Shown here: positions 26,415 to 36,126 of the stretch, piece by piece | Layout: the number at the start of each line of letters is the position of its first letter | How positions within the stretch are numbered: position 1 is the stretch's first letter | Origin: an uncultured Clostridia bacterium | GTDB taxonomy: Bacteria > Bacillota > Clostridia > Christensenellales > Pumilibacteraceae | NCBI GenBank assembly: GCA_947598585.1 | Contig: CANQFK010000004.1 | Location: 1-64,000 of the forward strand | Reading direction: 5' to 3' | DNA length: 64,000 nucleotides | The notes under the pieces: model-generated | The model's input: the letters and a program-made list of their open reading frames with translations, nothing else | Database searches by the model: none | Told to the model about the DNA's origin: nothing | Program-made: the position numbers and the translations under genes

Positions 26415-28647
26415 GAGCTTCTTCGGAATGGACCAGATATTTCTTGCCGCATTCTTTGTTTGCGCAAACAAGGTAGTCTTTGCCGCCGTACTTGCGCTCC
26501 GTCATGTATGAGCCGCACGTCGGGCATTTGGTCTGAGAAACCTTGTAAGCCGATGTAAATTTACATTCGGGATAGCCCGAGCAGCCGAAGAACATCGATT
26601 TGCCTTTTATCGCTTTGAGCGGTCTGCCGCAAAGGGGGCAAGAGCCGTAATCCTCTTCCTTATTTTCTATATTTTTTATGTTTTTGCATTTGGGATAGCC
26701 CGAGCATGCCCAGAAGTCGCCGAATCTTCCCTTGCGCAAAACCATAGGTTTACCGCATTTTTCGCACTTTTCGCCCTCGACGGGAGGCTTTGCCTCTATG
26801 GGCTTATCGTCCTGATCGAGAGGCTTGGTGTTCTTGCATTTGGGATAGTTGGGGCACGCCAAAAATCTGCCGTAACGTCCCTGTTTTATAACCATTTTGG
26901 CGCCGCACGATTCGCAAATCACGTCGCTCACTTCGTCGGGCGGTTTAAGCGAAAAGCTGTCGCCCATTGCGACTGCGACTTTCTCATCGAAGCCATTGTA
27001 AAATTCCCCTACCACGCTGTTCCAGACTCTCGAACCGTCTTCGATCTCGTCCAATCTTTCTTCCATGTCGGCGGTAAATTTCACATTCATAATGTCGGGA
27101 AAATATTTGACGAGCATATCGGTCACTTTTTCGCCGAGTTCAGTCGGATAAATGCTCTTGCCCTCCCGTTCGGTATAACCGCGGCTGAACAGCAACGTCA
27201 CCGTCGGAGTGTAAGTTGCGGGTCTGCCTATGCCCTTTTCCTCCATTTCTTTGACGATAGACGCCTCGGTATAGCGCGCGGGCGGTTTGGTAAATTTTTG
27301 TTCGTAATTATATTTTATAAATTCGGGCTTGTCGCCTTCCGCGAGAGCGGGCAAACTCGATTGCTCGTCGTCATCGTCTTTCGGCTCGACGAAATTTTTG
27401 TAAACTGCCGTATAACCTGCGAATTTAGGCGTTTTGCCCGTGACTTTGAAGCCGTAATCCCCCGCCTTTATCTCCACATTGAGCGAATCGTAAGTGGCGT
27501 CGCTCATCTGACTTGCCAAAAATCTGTCGTAAATAAGTTTATACAGGCGATAATTGGGCTTGGAAAGCACACCTTCGAGGCTTTCGGGCGTACGTTCGAG
27601 CGTTATGGGTCGTATAGCTTCGTGCGCGTCCTGAGCCGATTTTTTTGTGGCGTAGATATTGGGCTTAGTTGGCACATATTCTTTGCCGAATTTCGAGGTA
27701 ATAAATTCCCGCGCCTCTTGCATCGCTCCCGACGAAACGCGCGTGCTGTCGGTACGGATATAGGTAACGAGCGCGATCTTGCCCTCGCCGGGTATCTCTA
27801 TACCCTCGTATAAGTTCTGCGCGGTCTGCGTCGTCTGGCTCAACGTCATGCCCAACTTGTTCAATGCGTCCTGTTGCATTGTGGAAGTCGTAAAGGGTGC
27901 GGACGGTTTTGAACGTGTGACCGATCTTTTTACCGAAGTTACCTCATATTCTTTTCCGTCAAGTTCGGAAACGACCTTGTCGACGTCCTCTTTGCTCGAA
28001 AGTTTAAAACTTTTATTGAGTTTGGTAGACAGGATCGCTTTGAATTTCTTCTTGCCCTTACTCAAAACCGAAGAAAACGGCCAATATTCCTCGGGCTTAA
28101 AGGCGCGTATCTTGCGTTCGCGCTCGACTATGAGCCTCAGCGTTACGGATTGGACTCTGCCCGCCGAAAGTTTGCTTTGTATCTTTTTGCACAAAACGGG
28201 AGAGATCTTATAACCGACCAATCTGTCGAGCACGCGGCGCGCTTGCTGCGCGTCAACGAGATTTTCGTCTATCGGTCTTGGATTTTTGAGCGCGTTCTGC
28301 ACGGCGTTCTTGCTTATCTCGTTAAAAGCGATTCGGATATTGTCGGATTTGTTAAGCCCCAAAAGTTCCGCGACATGCCACGAAATGGCCTCTCCCTCAC
28401 GGTCCGGGTCGGTCGCGAGCAGGACTTCGTCCGCCTTTGCTGCCTCTTCCTTTAACCTTGCCACCGTTTCCTTTTGGGCGGGAATGGTTTCGTAATGCGG
28501 CTCGAAATTGTCTTTTACACTTACAGCAAGCCTTTTGGACGGCAGATCGCGGACATGACCGCGAGTGGCAAATACCTTGTATCCCTTTCCGAGATATTTT
28601 TCCACCGTTTCTTTCTTTCCTATACCTTCTATAACAACGAGCTTCAT
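26407..28647 (-). CDS. topA: DNA topoisomerase I
   Basis: Type IA topoisomerase relaxing negative supercoils. The 746-residue protein has the Toprim domain (about 1-115) with ATDPDREGEA, the catalytic Tyr in TYIRTDSTR and the C-terminal tail of four Cys4 zinc ribbons (from about residues 570, 615, 660 and 700). The N-terminus reads MKLVVIEGIGKKETVEKYLG, where well-known enzymes have SPAKAKTI after the catalytic Glu; Glu7 itself is kept. It starts 10 bases after the dprA stop. Confidence 0.97.
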   Translation of the reverse strand: MKLVVIEGIGKKETVEKYLGKGYKVFATRGHVRDLPSKRLAVSVKDNFEPHYETIPAQKETVARLKEEAAKADEVLLATDPDREGEAISWHVAELLGLNKSDNIRIAFNEISKNAVQNALKNPRPIDENLVDAQQARRVLDRLVGYKISPVLCKKIQSKLSAGRVQSVTLRLIVERERKIRAFKPEEYWPFSSVLSKGKKKFKAILSTKLNKSFKLSSKEDVDKVVSELDGKEYEVTSVKRSVTRSKPSAPFTTSTMQQDALNKLGMTLSQTTQTAQNLYEGIEIPGEGKIALVTYIRTDSTRVSSGAMQEAREFITSKFGKEYVPTKPNIYATKKSAQDAHEAIRPITLERTPESLEGVLSKPNYRLYKLIYDRFLASQMSDATYDSLNVEIKAGDYGFKVTGKTPKFAGYTAVYKNFVEPKDDDDEQSSLPALAEGDKPEFIKYNYEQKFTKPPARYTEASIVKEMEEKGIGRPATYTPTVTLLFSRGYTEREGKSIYPTELGEKVTDMLVKYFPDIMNVKFTADMEERLDEIEDGSRVWNSVVGEFYNGFDEKVAVAMGDSFSLKPPDEVSDVICESCGAKMVIKQGRYGRFLACPNYPKCKNTKPLDQDDKPIEAKPPVEGEKCEKCGKPMVLRKGRFGDFWACSGYPKCKNIKNIENKEEDYGSCPLCGRPLKAIKGKSMFFGCSGYPECKFTSAYKVSQTKCPTCGSYMTERKYGGKDYLVCANKECGKKYLVHSEEAHD

Positions 28648-28656
28648 ATTTCTCCT

Positions 28657-29727
28657 TTATCTAATACCGTATGTACCCGATCTTCTTACTATTATACCTT
28701 TGATCTCCATGCTTGTGACCGTTGCGTTTATTTCGGAAGCGTGCAGATCGGACATTTCGATAAGTTCTTCCAAGGATTTATCCCCATCTTGAAGTAGAGT
28801 ATAAATCTTTTCTTCGAAAAAGTCCAGCGACAAAGCGGGTGATTTTTCTTTTTTTGGAATATTAAGTCGTAATTCTTCCAAAATGTCGTCGGCACTCAGC
28901 GCGGGTCTGGCGCCGGCGCTTATCAGCTTATTCGTTCCTTTTGACTTGCTCGAAGTGATATTTCCCGGCACGGCAAAGACCTCGCGTCCCTGTTCGAGCG
29001 CAAAGTCGGCTGTGATGAGCGCTCCGCTCTTTTCTCCCGCTTCGACAACGACCGTCGCGAGCGAAAGACCTGCGATTATCCGATTGCGTTCGGGAAAGGT
29101 ATATCGCGTCGGCGAAGTTTCGGGCGAATACTGCGTAAGGATCAATCCGCTGTACTCTATCTCCTCGCTCAGCTTGATATTCGACACGGGCGTGATCCTG
29201 TCCAATCCGCCGCCAAGCACGGCGATGGTCTTTCCGCCGCTCTTCAACGTTTCGGAATGAGCGTAACCGTCTATGCCCGTAGCGAGCCCGCTCACCACCG
29301 TTACTCCCGCCGCCGAAAGGTCGCGAGCGAACGTTTCGGCGACCTCTCTGCCGTAGTGGGAACATGCGCGCGTCCCCACTATCGCGACGCAATTGGTTTG
29401 AGCGAGTTTGAGATCCCCCTTATAATACAGAACGACAGGCGGACAGACTTCCTTATTACGCAACTTCTCGGGAAAATCCTCCGACGCCCTTGTAACTATA
29501 TTTATACCCCTTTGATAAATCTTGTTTATCTCCCTGTCGAGAAAACTTTCATAACGAAAACGCATGAGAGCGTCGCTGTGCTTCTCTCCCATGAACTCGC
29601 GAAGTTTTTCGCTTTTGGGCAATTCTTCCCAAAGTTCGGCGGGCGAACAAATTTCGAGCAAAGCGTTAAGACGTCTGTCGGAAATTCCCGAAAGGGACAA
29701 CCAGAAATACAGTTTGTTTTCGTTCAC
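28657..29727 (-). CDS. dprA: DNA processing protein DprA
   Basis: DprA binds incoming single-stranded DNA and loads RecA during natural transformation. The 356-residue protein has a helical N-terminal domain, the Rossmann-like core with VAIVGTRACSHYGRE, SGLATGIDGYAH, GGGLDRITP and AGEKSGALITA, and a C-terminal winged helix (about 300-356). It begins with GTG, overlapping the comM stop as GTGA, with GGAGAG upstream. Confidence 0.95.
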   Translation of the reverse strand: MNENKLYFWLSLSGISDRRLNALLEICSPAELWEELPKSEKLREFMGEKHSDALMRFRYESFLDREINKIYQRGINIVTRASEDFPEKLRNKEVCPPVVLYYKGDLKLAQTNCVAIVGTRACSHYGREVAETFARDLSAAGVTVVSGLATGIDGYAHSETLKSGGKTIAVLGGGLDRITPVSNIKLSEEIEYSGLILTQYSPETSPTRYTFPERNRIIAGLSLATVVVEAGEKSGALITADFALEQGREVFAVPGNITSSKSKGTNKLISAGARPALSADDILEELRLNIPKKEKSPALSLDFFEEKIYTLLQDGDKSLEELIEMSDLHASEINATVTSMEIKGIIVRRSGTYGIR

Positions 29728-31253
29728 CTTACTCTCCTATCCAAGCTGCGATATCCTATCGCTTCGGTAATATGCATGGGCGAAATATCCTTCATTCCGC
29801 TCAGATCGGCTATCGTGCGCGCAACTTTGAGTATGCGATTATACGCTCTTGCCGACATTCCCAAGCGCTCGAAAGAAATTTTGAGTATACGCTCGCTCTC
29901 GTCGTCCAGCTTGCAATATTCCGCGACCATTCTGTTGTTCATCTTGGAATTGCTGTATATCCCTTGACCTTTAAAGCGTTCGAGCTGTATCTGTCTTGCT
30001 TTGTTTACGCGCTCTTTTATCTTTTCGGAACTTTCGGCTTCGTTCTTGGACGCGAGGTCGCCGTACGAAACGTTATCCACTTCGATATGTATGTCTATCC
30101 TGTCCATTAAAGGACCCGACAGCTTGGACATATACTTGCTTATTTGCGCGGGCGTGCATGTACACTCATGAGTCTTAGAGCCGTAATTGCCGCACGGACA
30201 CGGGTTCATGCTCGCGACAAGCATAAAATTGGCGGGATATTCCACCGTTCGTTGCGCTCTCGCTATGGTTATGACGTTATCTTCCAGAGGCTGGCGCAAA
30301 ATTTCGAGCGTGTCGCGCGGGTACTCGGGCAATTCGTCCATAAACAGTACGCCGTTATGAGCAAGACTTATTTCCCCCGGTTTGGCATTAGCGCCGCCCC
30401 CCGTAAGAGCTATCTTGCTGCCCGTATGGTGCGGAGCGCGAAAAGGACGCGTGAGGATTATGCCCTTTTGATCGTCGAGCAAGCCCGCGACGCTGTGTAT
30501 CTTTGTGGTTTCGAGCGCCTCGGGAACGGTCATATCGGGCAAAATGGTGGGCAAACACCTTGCGAGCATGGTCTTGCCGCCGCCCGGAGGTCCTATCATG
30601 AGGATATTGTGACCGCCCGCAGCGGCTATCTCCATTGCCCTCTTTGCGGCATACTGCCCCTTTACGAGAGCGAAATCCTCGGCATACTTATTTTCCTCTT
30701 TGAGCTCGTTTATCTCGATCTTGGGACACGGGCTGTAAAGTTCGGGAGCGGACAAAAATCCCACCACTTCGCGCAACGTGTCGAACGCGTAAACGTCGAT
30801 CCCGCCTATATAACTTGCCTCGTTTACGTTGGCTTTGGGGATAACGATCTTTTTGCAACCGAGGTCGAGCGCGGAAATTATTATGGGCAAAATGCCTCTG
30901 ACGGGTTTTATTTTTCCGTCAAGGGACAGTTCGCCCAAAATCGCAAATTGATCGAGATCCTTACATACAAATTGCTCGGTCGCATAAAGCATACCGAGCG
31001 CGATGGGCAGATCGTACATAGCTCCCGTCTTTTTAGTATCGGCGGGCGAAAGATTTACCGTTATTTTTTTTGGCGAAAACATAAACCCGCTGTTGCGGAT
31101 CGCGCTCCTTACCCTCTCCTTTGATTCCTTTACCGCCGCGTCGGGCAGACCGACCACGTCAACGGCAGGCAGACCGGCTCCTATGTCGATCTCTACCGTT
31201 ACTCCGTAGCCCTTGATCCCTTCCAGTCCGAAGCTATTGATTTTTGACAGCAT
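29724..31253 (-). CDS. comM: ComM/YifB family AAA+ ATPase (Mg-chelatase-like)
   Basis: ComM is a hexameric helicase that promotes branch migration during integration of transforming DNA. The 509-residue protein has an N-terminal Lon-protease-like domain (about 1-170), Walker A GPPGGGKTM (about 218-226), Walker B VLFMDELPE and the CPCGNYG cysteine motif of the family. It overlaps dprA by 4 bases. Often misannotated as magnesium chelatase; no chlorophyll genes are present. Confidence 0.93.
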   Translation of the reverse strand: MLSKINSFGLEGIKGYGVTVEIDIGAGLPAVDVVGLPDAAVKESKERVRSAIRNSGFMFSPKKITVNLSPADTKKTGAMYDLPIALGMLYATEQFVCKDLDQFAILGELSLDGKIKPVRGILPIIISALDLGCKKIVIPKANVNEASYIGGIDVYAFDTLREVVGFLSAPELYSPCPKIEINELKEENKYAEDFALVKGQYAAKRAMEIAAAGGHNILMIGPPGGGKTMLARCLPTILPDMTVPEALETTKIHSVAGLLDDQKGIILTRPFRAPHHTGSKIALTGGGANAKPGEISLAHNGVLFMDELPEYPRDTLEILRQPLEDNVITIARAQRTVEYPANFMLVASMNPCPCGNYGSKTHECTCTPAQISKYMSKLSGPLMDRIDIHIEVDNVSYGDLASKNEAESSEKIKERVNKARQIQLERFKGQGIYSNSKMNNRMVAEYCKLDDESERILKISFERLGMSARAYNRILKVARTIADLSGMKDISPMHITEAIGYRSLDRRVR

Positions 31254-31259
31254 TGTCTA

Positions 31260-32786
31260 TCAGTCCTTGATTTTTATCAATCCTTTTAACGACGAGGTCA
31301 ATTTATTGTCGGCGACGGACATCTTTTTTATCCTGCCGTTCATGACTACGTCGAGCAAAACGATCGTAAAGTATATGTGACAGATCACGGCTATAACGGA
31401 CGCGATTATGCTAAGCGCCAGCCAACTGCCGTTGAGAAGTTCCACTGCCGCGCTGGCGTTTGCCATGAAATAATCCGCTCTTATAAGCGCTCCCGTTGCG
31501 TTAATGAATACTGCGAGCGCGATTATCCCGAGGATATGGAGCAATCTCTTTTCCTTTAATACGGAATATGCGACGAGCATTATAATAAGCGACGGCAAAA
31601 GCGTGATCTCGGACGAGTTGACAAAGTAAATGTTTATCGTGAAAAGCAGGTACGACATGAACATAACAAGGCTCGCCCTGTTCTTTTTAGAAAGATATAT
31701 TATGAGAGTAACTGCCGTTATAGCCACCATAAATAACAGACTGAACACGAACGTCGGGAAAGAAAGATTCAAAAGCACTCCGTTCTTGTTGAAAATATTA
31801 TAAAGCGAAAGTCCGTTATAAGTGAAGTACGCGAATTTGTCGAAAGGTTTGAGATACAAAACGTAAAGCATTGCGAACGGATCGGCGCCCACATAGCCGA
31901 GAGCAAACGGCAACGAAAGCAGATATGCCGCTATTATACATACGACAGTGACTATGGGCAGCTTTACGATCATTCCGTACTCGCGACTGTTGAGCCCTGC
32001 TCCCGAATTGTCGTTTTTGTACGCCTTTATCTTCTTTACATATGCGTAGACGAGATATACCGCTATTATCGGAAGCAGATATATCGACTCGAAACATATG
32101 AGCGCGCATACGGTATATGCCACAATAAGTTTTATATAACTTCTTTCGAGCATGAAGTACGCTATGACGGCAAGCGCCAACGCAAAGAAAGTATAGTAAC
32201 TCGGCCATATGGAACCGAGCATGAATACGGGACAAAGAGCCACAAATCCGCCCGCCGCAAGAGCGACGATTTCGCCCGCATATTTTGCCACTATCTTATA
32301 CACGACATATGCAAGCAAAATATCCGAGATTATAAACGGAAGTTTGAGGAATATCATAGTCGGCACGGACGATATGCTCATCGGGAAAAACAATGCGCTT
32401 ATCGAACCGAAGAATGCAAGTATATACATGGTCACGGGATAATAGAGCGCCGATTGATACGATTCCAAAAAGTTATCGAGCCCGTTGTTTATAAGCGCGT
32501 AAACCATATTGTATATCCCCGTATAGCCTGTCCTCGTCGCCGTGGACGCGGTAAGACTGCCCACGAGTCCGCGCATGCTCACCGCCACGCCTATCCTTAT
32601 CGCGGCGCCTATCGCCAAAACTATAAAGAAGATATGTTTGGGCGCGAGTTTGAGTTTTAAGTTTTCACCGCGTTGACTTGCTCCTATGAGCCATATCGCA
32701 AGAACAAAAACGATAACAGTCATTATTATGCCCAAAAACAAGAACAAACCGCCGCCGACATTTAAAGCCGATAAAAGATTACTCAT
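31260..32786 (-). CDS. Multi-helix membrane protein, GT-C glycosyltransferase-like
   Basis: A 508-residue integral membrane protein with about twelve hydrophobic helices. The arrangement of an early loop (GYTGIYNMVYALINNG...YYPVTMYILAFFG, about 85-130), then KLPFIISDILLAYVVYK and a GSIWPSYYTFFALALAVIAY segment resembles bacterial GT-C-fold sugar transferases that use lipid-linked donors. I do not see the acidic catalytic residue pair expected in the first loop, so activity is uncertain. It lies 6 bases before comM and probably heads that long operon; CGGAG precedes the ATG. Confidence 0.6.
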   Translation of the reverse strand: MSNLLSALNVGGGLFLFLGIIMTVIVFVLAIWLIGASQRGENLKLKLAPKHIFFIVLAIGAAIRIGVAVSMRGLVGSLTASTATRTGYTGIYNMVYALINNGLDNFLESYQSALYYPVTMYILAFFGSISALFFPMSISSVPTMIFLKLPFIISDILLAYVVYKIVAKYAGEIVALAAGGFVALCPVFMLGSIWPSYYTFFALALAVIAYFMLERSYIKLIVAYTVCALICFESIYLLPIIAVYLVYAYVKKIKAYKNDNSGAGLNSREYGMIVKLPIVTVVCIIAAYLLSLPFALGYVGADPFAMLYVLYLKPFDKFAYFTYNGLSLYNIFNKNGVLLNLSFPTFVFSLLFMVAITAVTLIIYLSKKNRASLVMFMSYLLFTINIYFVNSSEITLLPSLIIMLVAYSVLKEKRLLHILGIIALAVFINATGALIRADYFMANASAAVELLNGSWLALSIIASVIAVICHIYFTIVLLDVVMNGRIKKMSVADNKLTSSLKGLIKIKD

Positions 32787-32968
32787 TTTTAACTCCGTAC
32801 TTTTGTATTATGAATTTTTTATTTTAAAATTACAAAATCAAAGATCTTGCAGATGTTGCCGCTTTGTTTTACGTCGTAAAACGTTTTGTGCCTACCTACT
32901 GCGCTTACAAACCCGTTAAATAAGTTTGCATCGCCTATATTGTAGCACACATTGTAAAATAATTGCAA
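32787..32968 (-). promoter_or_regulatory. Promoter and leader of the GT-C/comM operon
   Basis: Minus strand TTGCAA (32963-32968), 18 bases, TACAAT (32939-32944) with an extended TG. The leader of about 145 bases contains stems GCAAAC/GTTTGT and GTTTTAC/GTAAAAC (around 32870-32886). An open frame without a start codon runs through it (ends at 32819), so it is read as leader, not gene. Confidence 0.5.
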
Positions 32969-33008
32969 ATTCTTTTTCCGTATTTTGAAATTTTTTACGG
33001 CTTTTTTA

Positions 33009-33707
33009 TTACCATTCGAGTTCTTCCACCGATATGGGCGAGTCATTTTCGGAAATGCTTTCTATCCAGCCGCTTTTGAGTTTTATCACTTTGTCGGCTA
33101 TCGGCAAAAACGCGAGGTTGTGCGATACCATCAACACCGTTATGCCGCTTTCGCGGTTCAATCGCTTTATAGCTTGCATTACCCTGCGACTGTTGTCGTA
33201 ATCGAGGGCGCCAGTCGGTTCGTCGCATAACAGCATTGCAGGCGATTTTGCCATCGCTCTCGCAAGAGCCACTCTCTGCGCCTCGCCGCCCGAAAGTTCG
33301 GTCGGAAAAGCGTCCGCTCTGTCTTTGAGCCCCATTTCTTCGAGCATTTTGTCCGCCACGTCGGGATCTTTGCCGCTGACAAGCATGATATTTTCCCGCG
33401 CCGAAAGGTTGTTGATAAGATTGTAACTTTGAAAGACGAAGCCTATATAATTGCGGCGATATTCGTTGAGTTGCTTGTCGCTGTATGACGTTATATCGCG
33501 ATTATATACGATCACCTTGCCCGAACTCGCCCTGTCCATGCCTCCGATTATATTGAGAGCGGTAGATTTTCCGCTGCCCGAATCTCCGTACAAAAGCACA
33601 AATTCGCCCTCTTCCACGGTAAAACTTATGCCTTTCAACGCTTTAAATTCGTTTTTGCCCGTCGAATAACTCTTGATAAGGTCCTCTACTTTTAATAATT
33701 CGCCCAT
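33009..33707 (-). CDS. ABC transporter ATP-binding protein, LolD/MacB type
   Basis: A 232-residue nucleotide-binding subunit. Walker A GDSGSGKST (about 39-47), the ABC signature LSGGEAQRVALARAMA, Walker B LLCDEPTGALD and the switch His in VSHN are present. EPTGALD is characteristic of the MacB/LolD class that energises FtsX-type permeases. It begins one base after the permease stop with AAAGGAG as binding site. The substrate is unknown; members export peptides or lipoproteins or act as mechanotransmitters. Confidence 0.93.
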   Translation of the reverse strand: MGELLKVEDLIKSYSTGKNEFKALKGISFTVEEGEFVLLYGDSGSGKSTALNIIGGMDRASSGKVIVYNRDITSYSDKQLNEYRRNYIGFVFQSYNLINNLSARENIMLVSGKDPDVADKMLEEMGLKDRADAFPTELSGGEAQRVALARAMAKSPAMLLCDEPTGALDYDNSRRVMQAIKRLNRESGITVLMVSHNLAFLPIADKVIKLKSGWIESISENDSPISVEELEW

Positions 33708-33708
33708 T

Positions 33709-36036
33709 TCACTCCTTTATTTTCAATGAATCGACTATATTCACTTTACTTATTTTTCTGTTTATAAAAATATTTCCGACCGCCGCGTTCAGCGCCGCGC
33801 CGCACGCCAAAATGACTATGCTTATCGTGTATACATGCAAGTAGACCGCCACTCCCGTAATGAACGTCACTCCCTTGATGATCTCGCTCGAAATCAACAT
33901 GCCGAGCGGCAACGAGAGAATAAACGCTATGATTATAGAACAGTAATTCTCCAAAGAATTCAAAAAGTTTATGCGTTTTGCGCCCACTCCCATTGCCTTG
34001 AAGATCGTGTAATCCTTTATTCTGTCAGATATACTCAGGCACGAGATGTTGATAATGAGCAAAATCATCATTATTCCGCACACGACGAACAGAATGAGTT
34101 CGGTTATATCCAGCACCTTGAAAAGCTGTTTGAATCGGTCGGAAGTCACGCTGTGCTGTTGATACATGAACGCCGCCGAATACTTTTCTTCCAATCCCTT
34201 TACGCTATTTCTTGCCTGCTCCTCGGTAACGTCGTCACTCCTGACCGTATACACTGTTGTGCTCAATTCCGCAAATTCCGCTCCGTGAGTCATAAAGAAA
34301 TTCATAAAATCGACGTTGTTCTGAATAAATCCGCGCGTAAATATTACGCCGAACAGTCCCATATCGGTAAAGCTGCCCACCACGGGGAGTTCCAACGGCT
34401 TGGGATCTATGCCATAAGCTTTCAACGTTATGCTTTCCATTTTGCCGTAAGACGCGGGAATATACACTCCGTCGTTTGAAAATTCTATCTTCCCGTTCCC
34501 GTCATAAAGGTCATAGCACGGATCCTCTTCATCTATTATACTTACTATAACGCTCTTTTGTTCGCCTACCATCACCGTTGCGGGAAATTCGACGCAGTAT
34601 TTTATGCCGTCGAAACATTCGGTAGCCAATATGTCCTCGCAGACGGCGTTATAATCCAAGCCGTCGCCGAGGTTCCAACTAATCGTCGTGTCGTAATTAT
34701 AGTACTTTCCGTACACCGTTTCCTGAAGATTATCGACCGAATTGTCGAGCAGGAACGACGTGAACAAAAGGCTCAGACACAACATTGCCGAAAGTATGGT
34801 AAAAAACGATTTCTTTTTGTATGACAGGAAATTTCTAAGGCTGAGTTTGAGCGTGAGCGGAAGTCGGACTTTGTTCAAGATCTTTACGCTTTTCTTGGTT
34901 CTGCCACGCATAAGCTGAGTGGGCGTGCACATCATAACGCCTATTATCGCCACTATAAGGGCAAAAACGGTGACTGCTCCGAGTATCAACAGCGGCAAGA
35001 AGATCGCTCCGAACGTTCCCGTGGACGGCAATGTCGGAAGCGTATAAAACTTTTCGAGAACGCCGATATAGACGCCGGGCATGACGGATACGCCCACTAT
35101 CGCGCCCAATAGTCCGCCTATGAGTATCCATATAAGATACGGCAAACAGTAAGCGACCGCAATACTCATCTTGCCCATTCCGTTTGCGCTCATTACGCCG
35201 ATAGTATAGCTTTCGTCCTCTATTCGCTTGGACATATTGACGTAAAGAATAAGGCATAACGCTATAAGGCAAATGGCGGGCAATATGGCGATGAGCGAAT
35301 TTATAAGCTGTATATCCGTTCTTACTCGTACTACCGAAACATTTTCATCACGGCCGAATATTTGCGCATCGGCAAAACTATTTTTATCGGTAATGGCGCA
35401 CAATTTGTCCCTTATGCCCTGTTCGTCGAGTTCGGTGACGATATACAATGTATCCACTTTTATGTCGAGATCGACATATACTTTCAGTACGCACGTTTCT
35501 TCGATACGCGGAATGGAATCGCCCTTATAGAGATGATCGGGGAATCGAGCGAGCCCGACGATCGTTATCTCATACGGCTCCCGCTCTATCTTTATCGTAA
35601 ATTTATCGCCCGTTTTTACGCCGTTTGTTTCCGCAAACCCGACGTCTATGAGCGCCTCAAAAGAGTTCTCGGGCATAGTTCCGCTTACGATCTCGGGGAT
35701 ATTCACCCTATGATCTTTGCTCGGAAAGAGCGAAACAAGCGCGTTGCGATTGACTCCGTTTACTTTGAGCGTGACCGCGTCCATTTCGGCTGCGCCGTCC
35801 GCGCAAAGTTCGTCCCTTATCGCGGAAAGTTCGCTTAGCGATATCTTATTGGAAACGGTATATACGGCAAGAGCGTGTTTATCGTAAAAGTCGTCTATAC
35901 CCGATTGGATATTATTGCCCACCGCGCTCAATCCGCTGAAAAACAGTACGCCGAAAAAAGCTATAAAAAAGACGCTTATATTCAGAAAAACGCTTGTCCT
36001 AAAATCTCTGAATTGTTTGAGCAACAAATATTTCAT
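33709..36036 (-). CDS. FtsX-like ABC transporter permease
   Basis: A 775-residue permease with two FtsX units. After the N-terminal helix (FLNISVFFIAFFGVLFFSGL) comes an extracytoplasmic domain (about 45-250), three helices (about 250-375), a linker with a fifth helix near 410, a second extracytoplasmic domain (about 430-640), and three final helices (about 650-770). It pairs with the adjacent ATPase. The start has no obvious ribosome-binding site (the upstream bases read GATACCCT), so translation initiation or the exact start is uncertain. Confidence 0.88.
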   Translation of the reverse strand: MKYLLLKQFRDFRTSVFLNISVFFIAFFGVLFFSGLSAVGNNIQSGIDDFYDKHALAVYTVSNKISLSELSAIRDELCADGAAEMDAVTLKVNGVNRNALVSLFPSKDHRVNIPEIVSGTMPENSFEALIDVGFAETNGVKTGDKFTIKIEREPYEITIVGLARFPDHLYKGDSIPRIEETCVLKVYVDLDIKVDTLYIVTELDEQGIRDKLCAITDKNSFADAQIFGRDENVSVVRVRTDIQLINSLIAILPAICLIALCLILYVNMSKRIEDESYTIGVMSANGMGKMSIAVAYCLPYLIWILIGGLLGAIVGVSVMPGVYIGVLEKFYTLPTLPSTGTFGAIFLPLLILGAVTVFALIVAIIGVMMCTPTQLMRGRTKKSVKILNKVRLPLTLKLSLRNFLSYKKKSFFTILSAMLCLSLLFTSFLLDNSVDNLQETVYGKYYNYDTTISWNLGDGLDYNAVCEDILATECFDGIKYCVEFPATVMVGEQKSVIVSIIDEEDPCYDLYDGNGKIEFSNDGVYIPASYGKMESITLKAYGIDPKPLELPVVGSFTDMGLFGVIFTRGFIQNNVDFMNFFMTHGAEFAELSTTVYTVRSDDVTEEQARNSVKGLEEKYSAAFMYQQHSVTSDRFKQLFKVLDITELILFVVCGIMMILLIINISCLSISDRIKDYTIFKAMGVGAKRINFLNSLENYCSIIIAFILSLPLGMLISSEIIKGVTFITGVAVYLHVYTISIVILACGAALNAAVGNIFINRKISKVNIVDSLKIKE

Positions 36037-36039
36037 AGG

Positions 36040-36120
36040 GTATCAAATAAGGGGCGCAGCCGACGCCACGCCCCTGCTAATTTTTAATTTCTCAGTGCGA
36101 CAACTCGCAACTTAAAAAAA
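36040..36120. repeat. Palindromic intergenic element
   Basis: The 90-base gap between the two genes holds AGGGGCG (36050-36056) and CGCCCCT (36069-36075) enclosing a GC-rich core, then a minus-strand AAATTAAAAATTAG block and a second small GCGA/TCGC stem. It has no T-run and sits between cotranscribed-looking genes. The composition contrast suggests an interspersed palindromic unit; only one copy is visible. Confidence 0.35.
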
Positions 36121-36126
36121 GCAAAC

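Noticed and set aside
32819..33046. 75-residue minus-strand ORF upstream of the GT-C gene
   Set aside because: The plausible part has no start codon downstream of the promoter, and the upstream part crosses the promoter itself.
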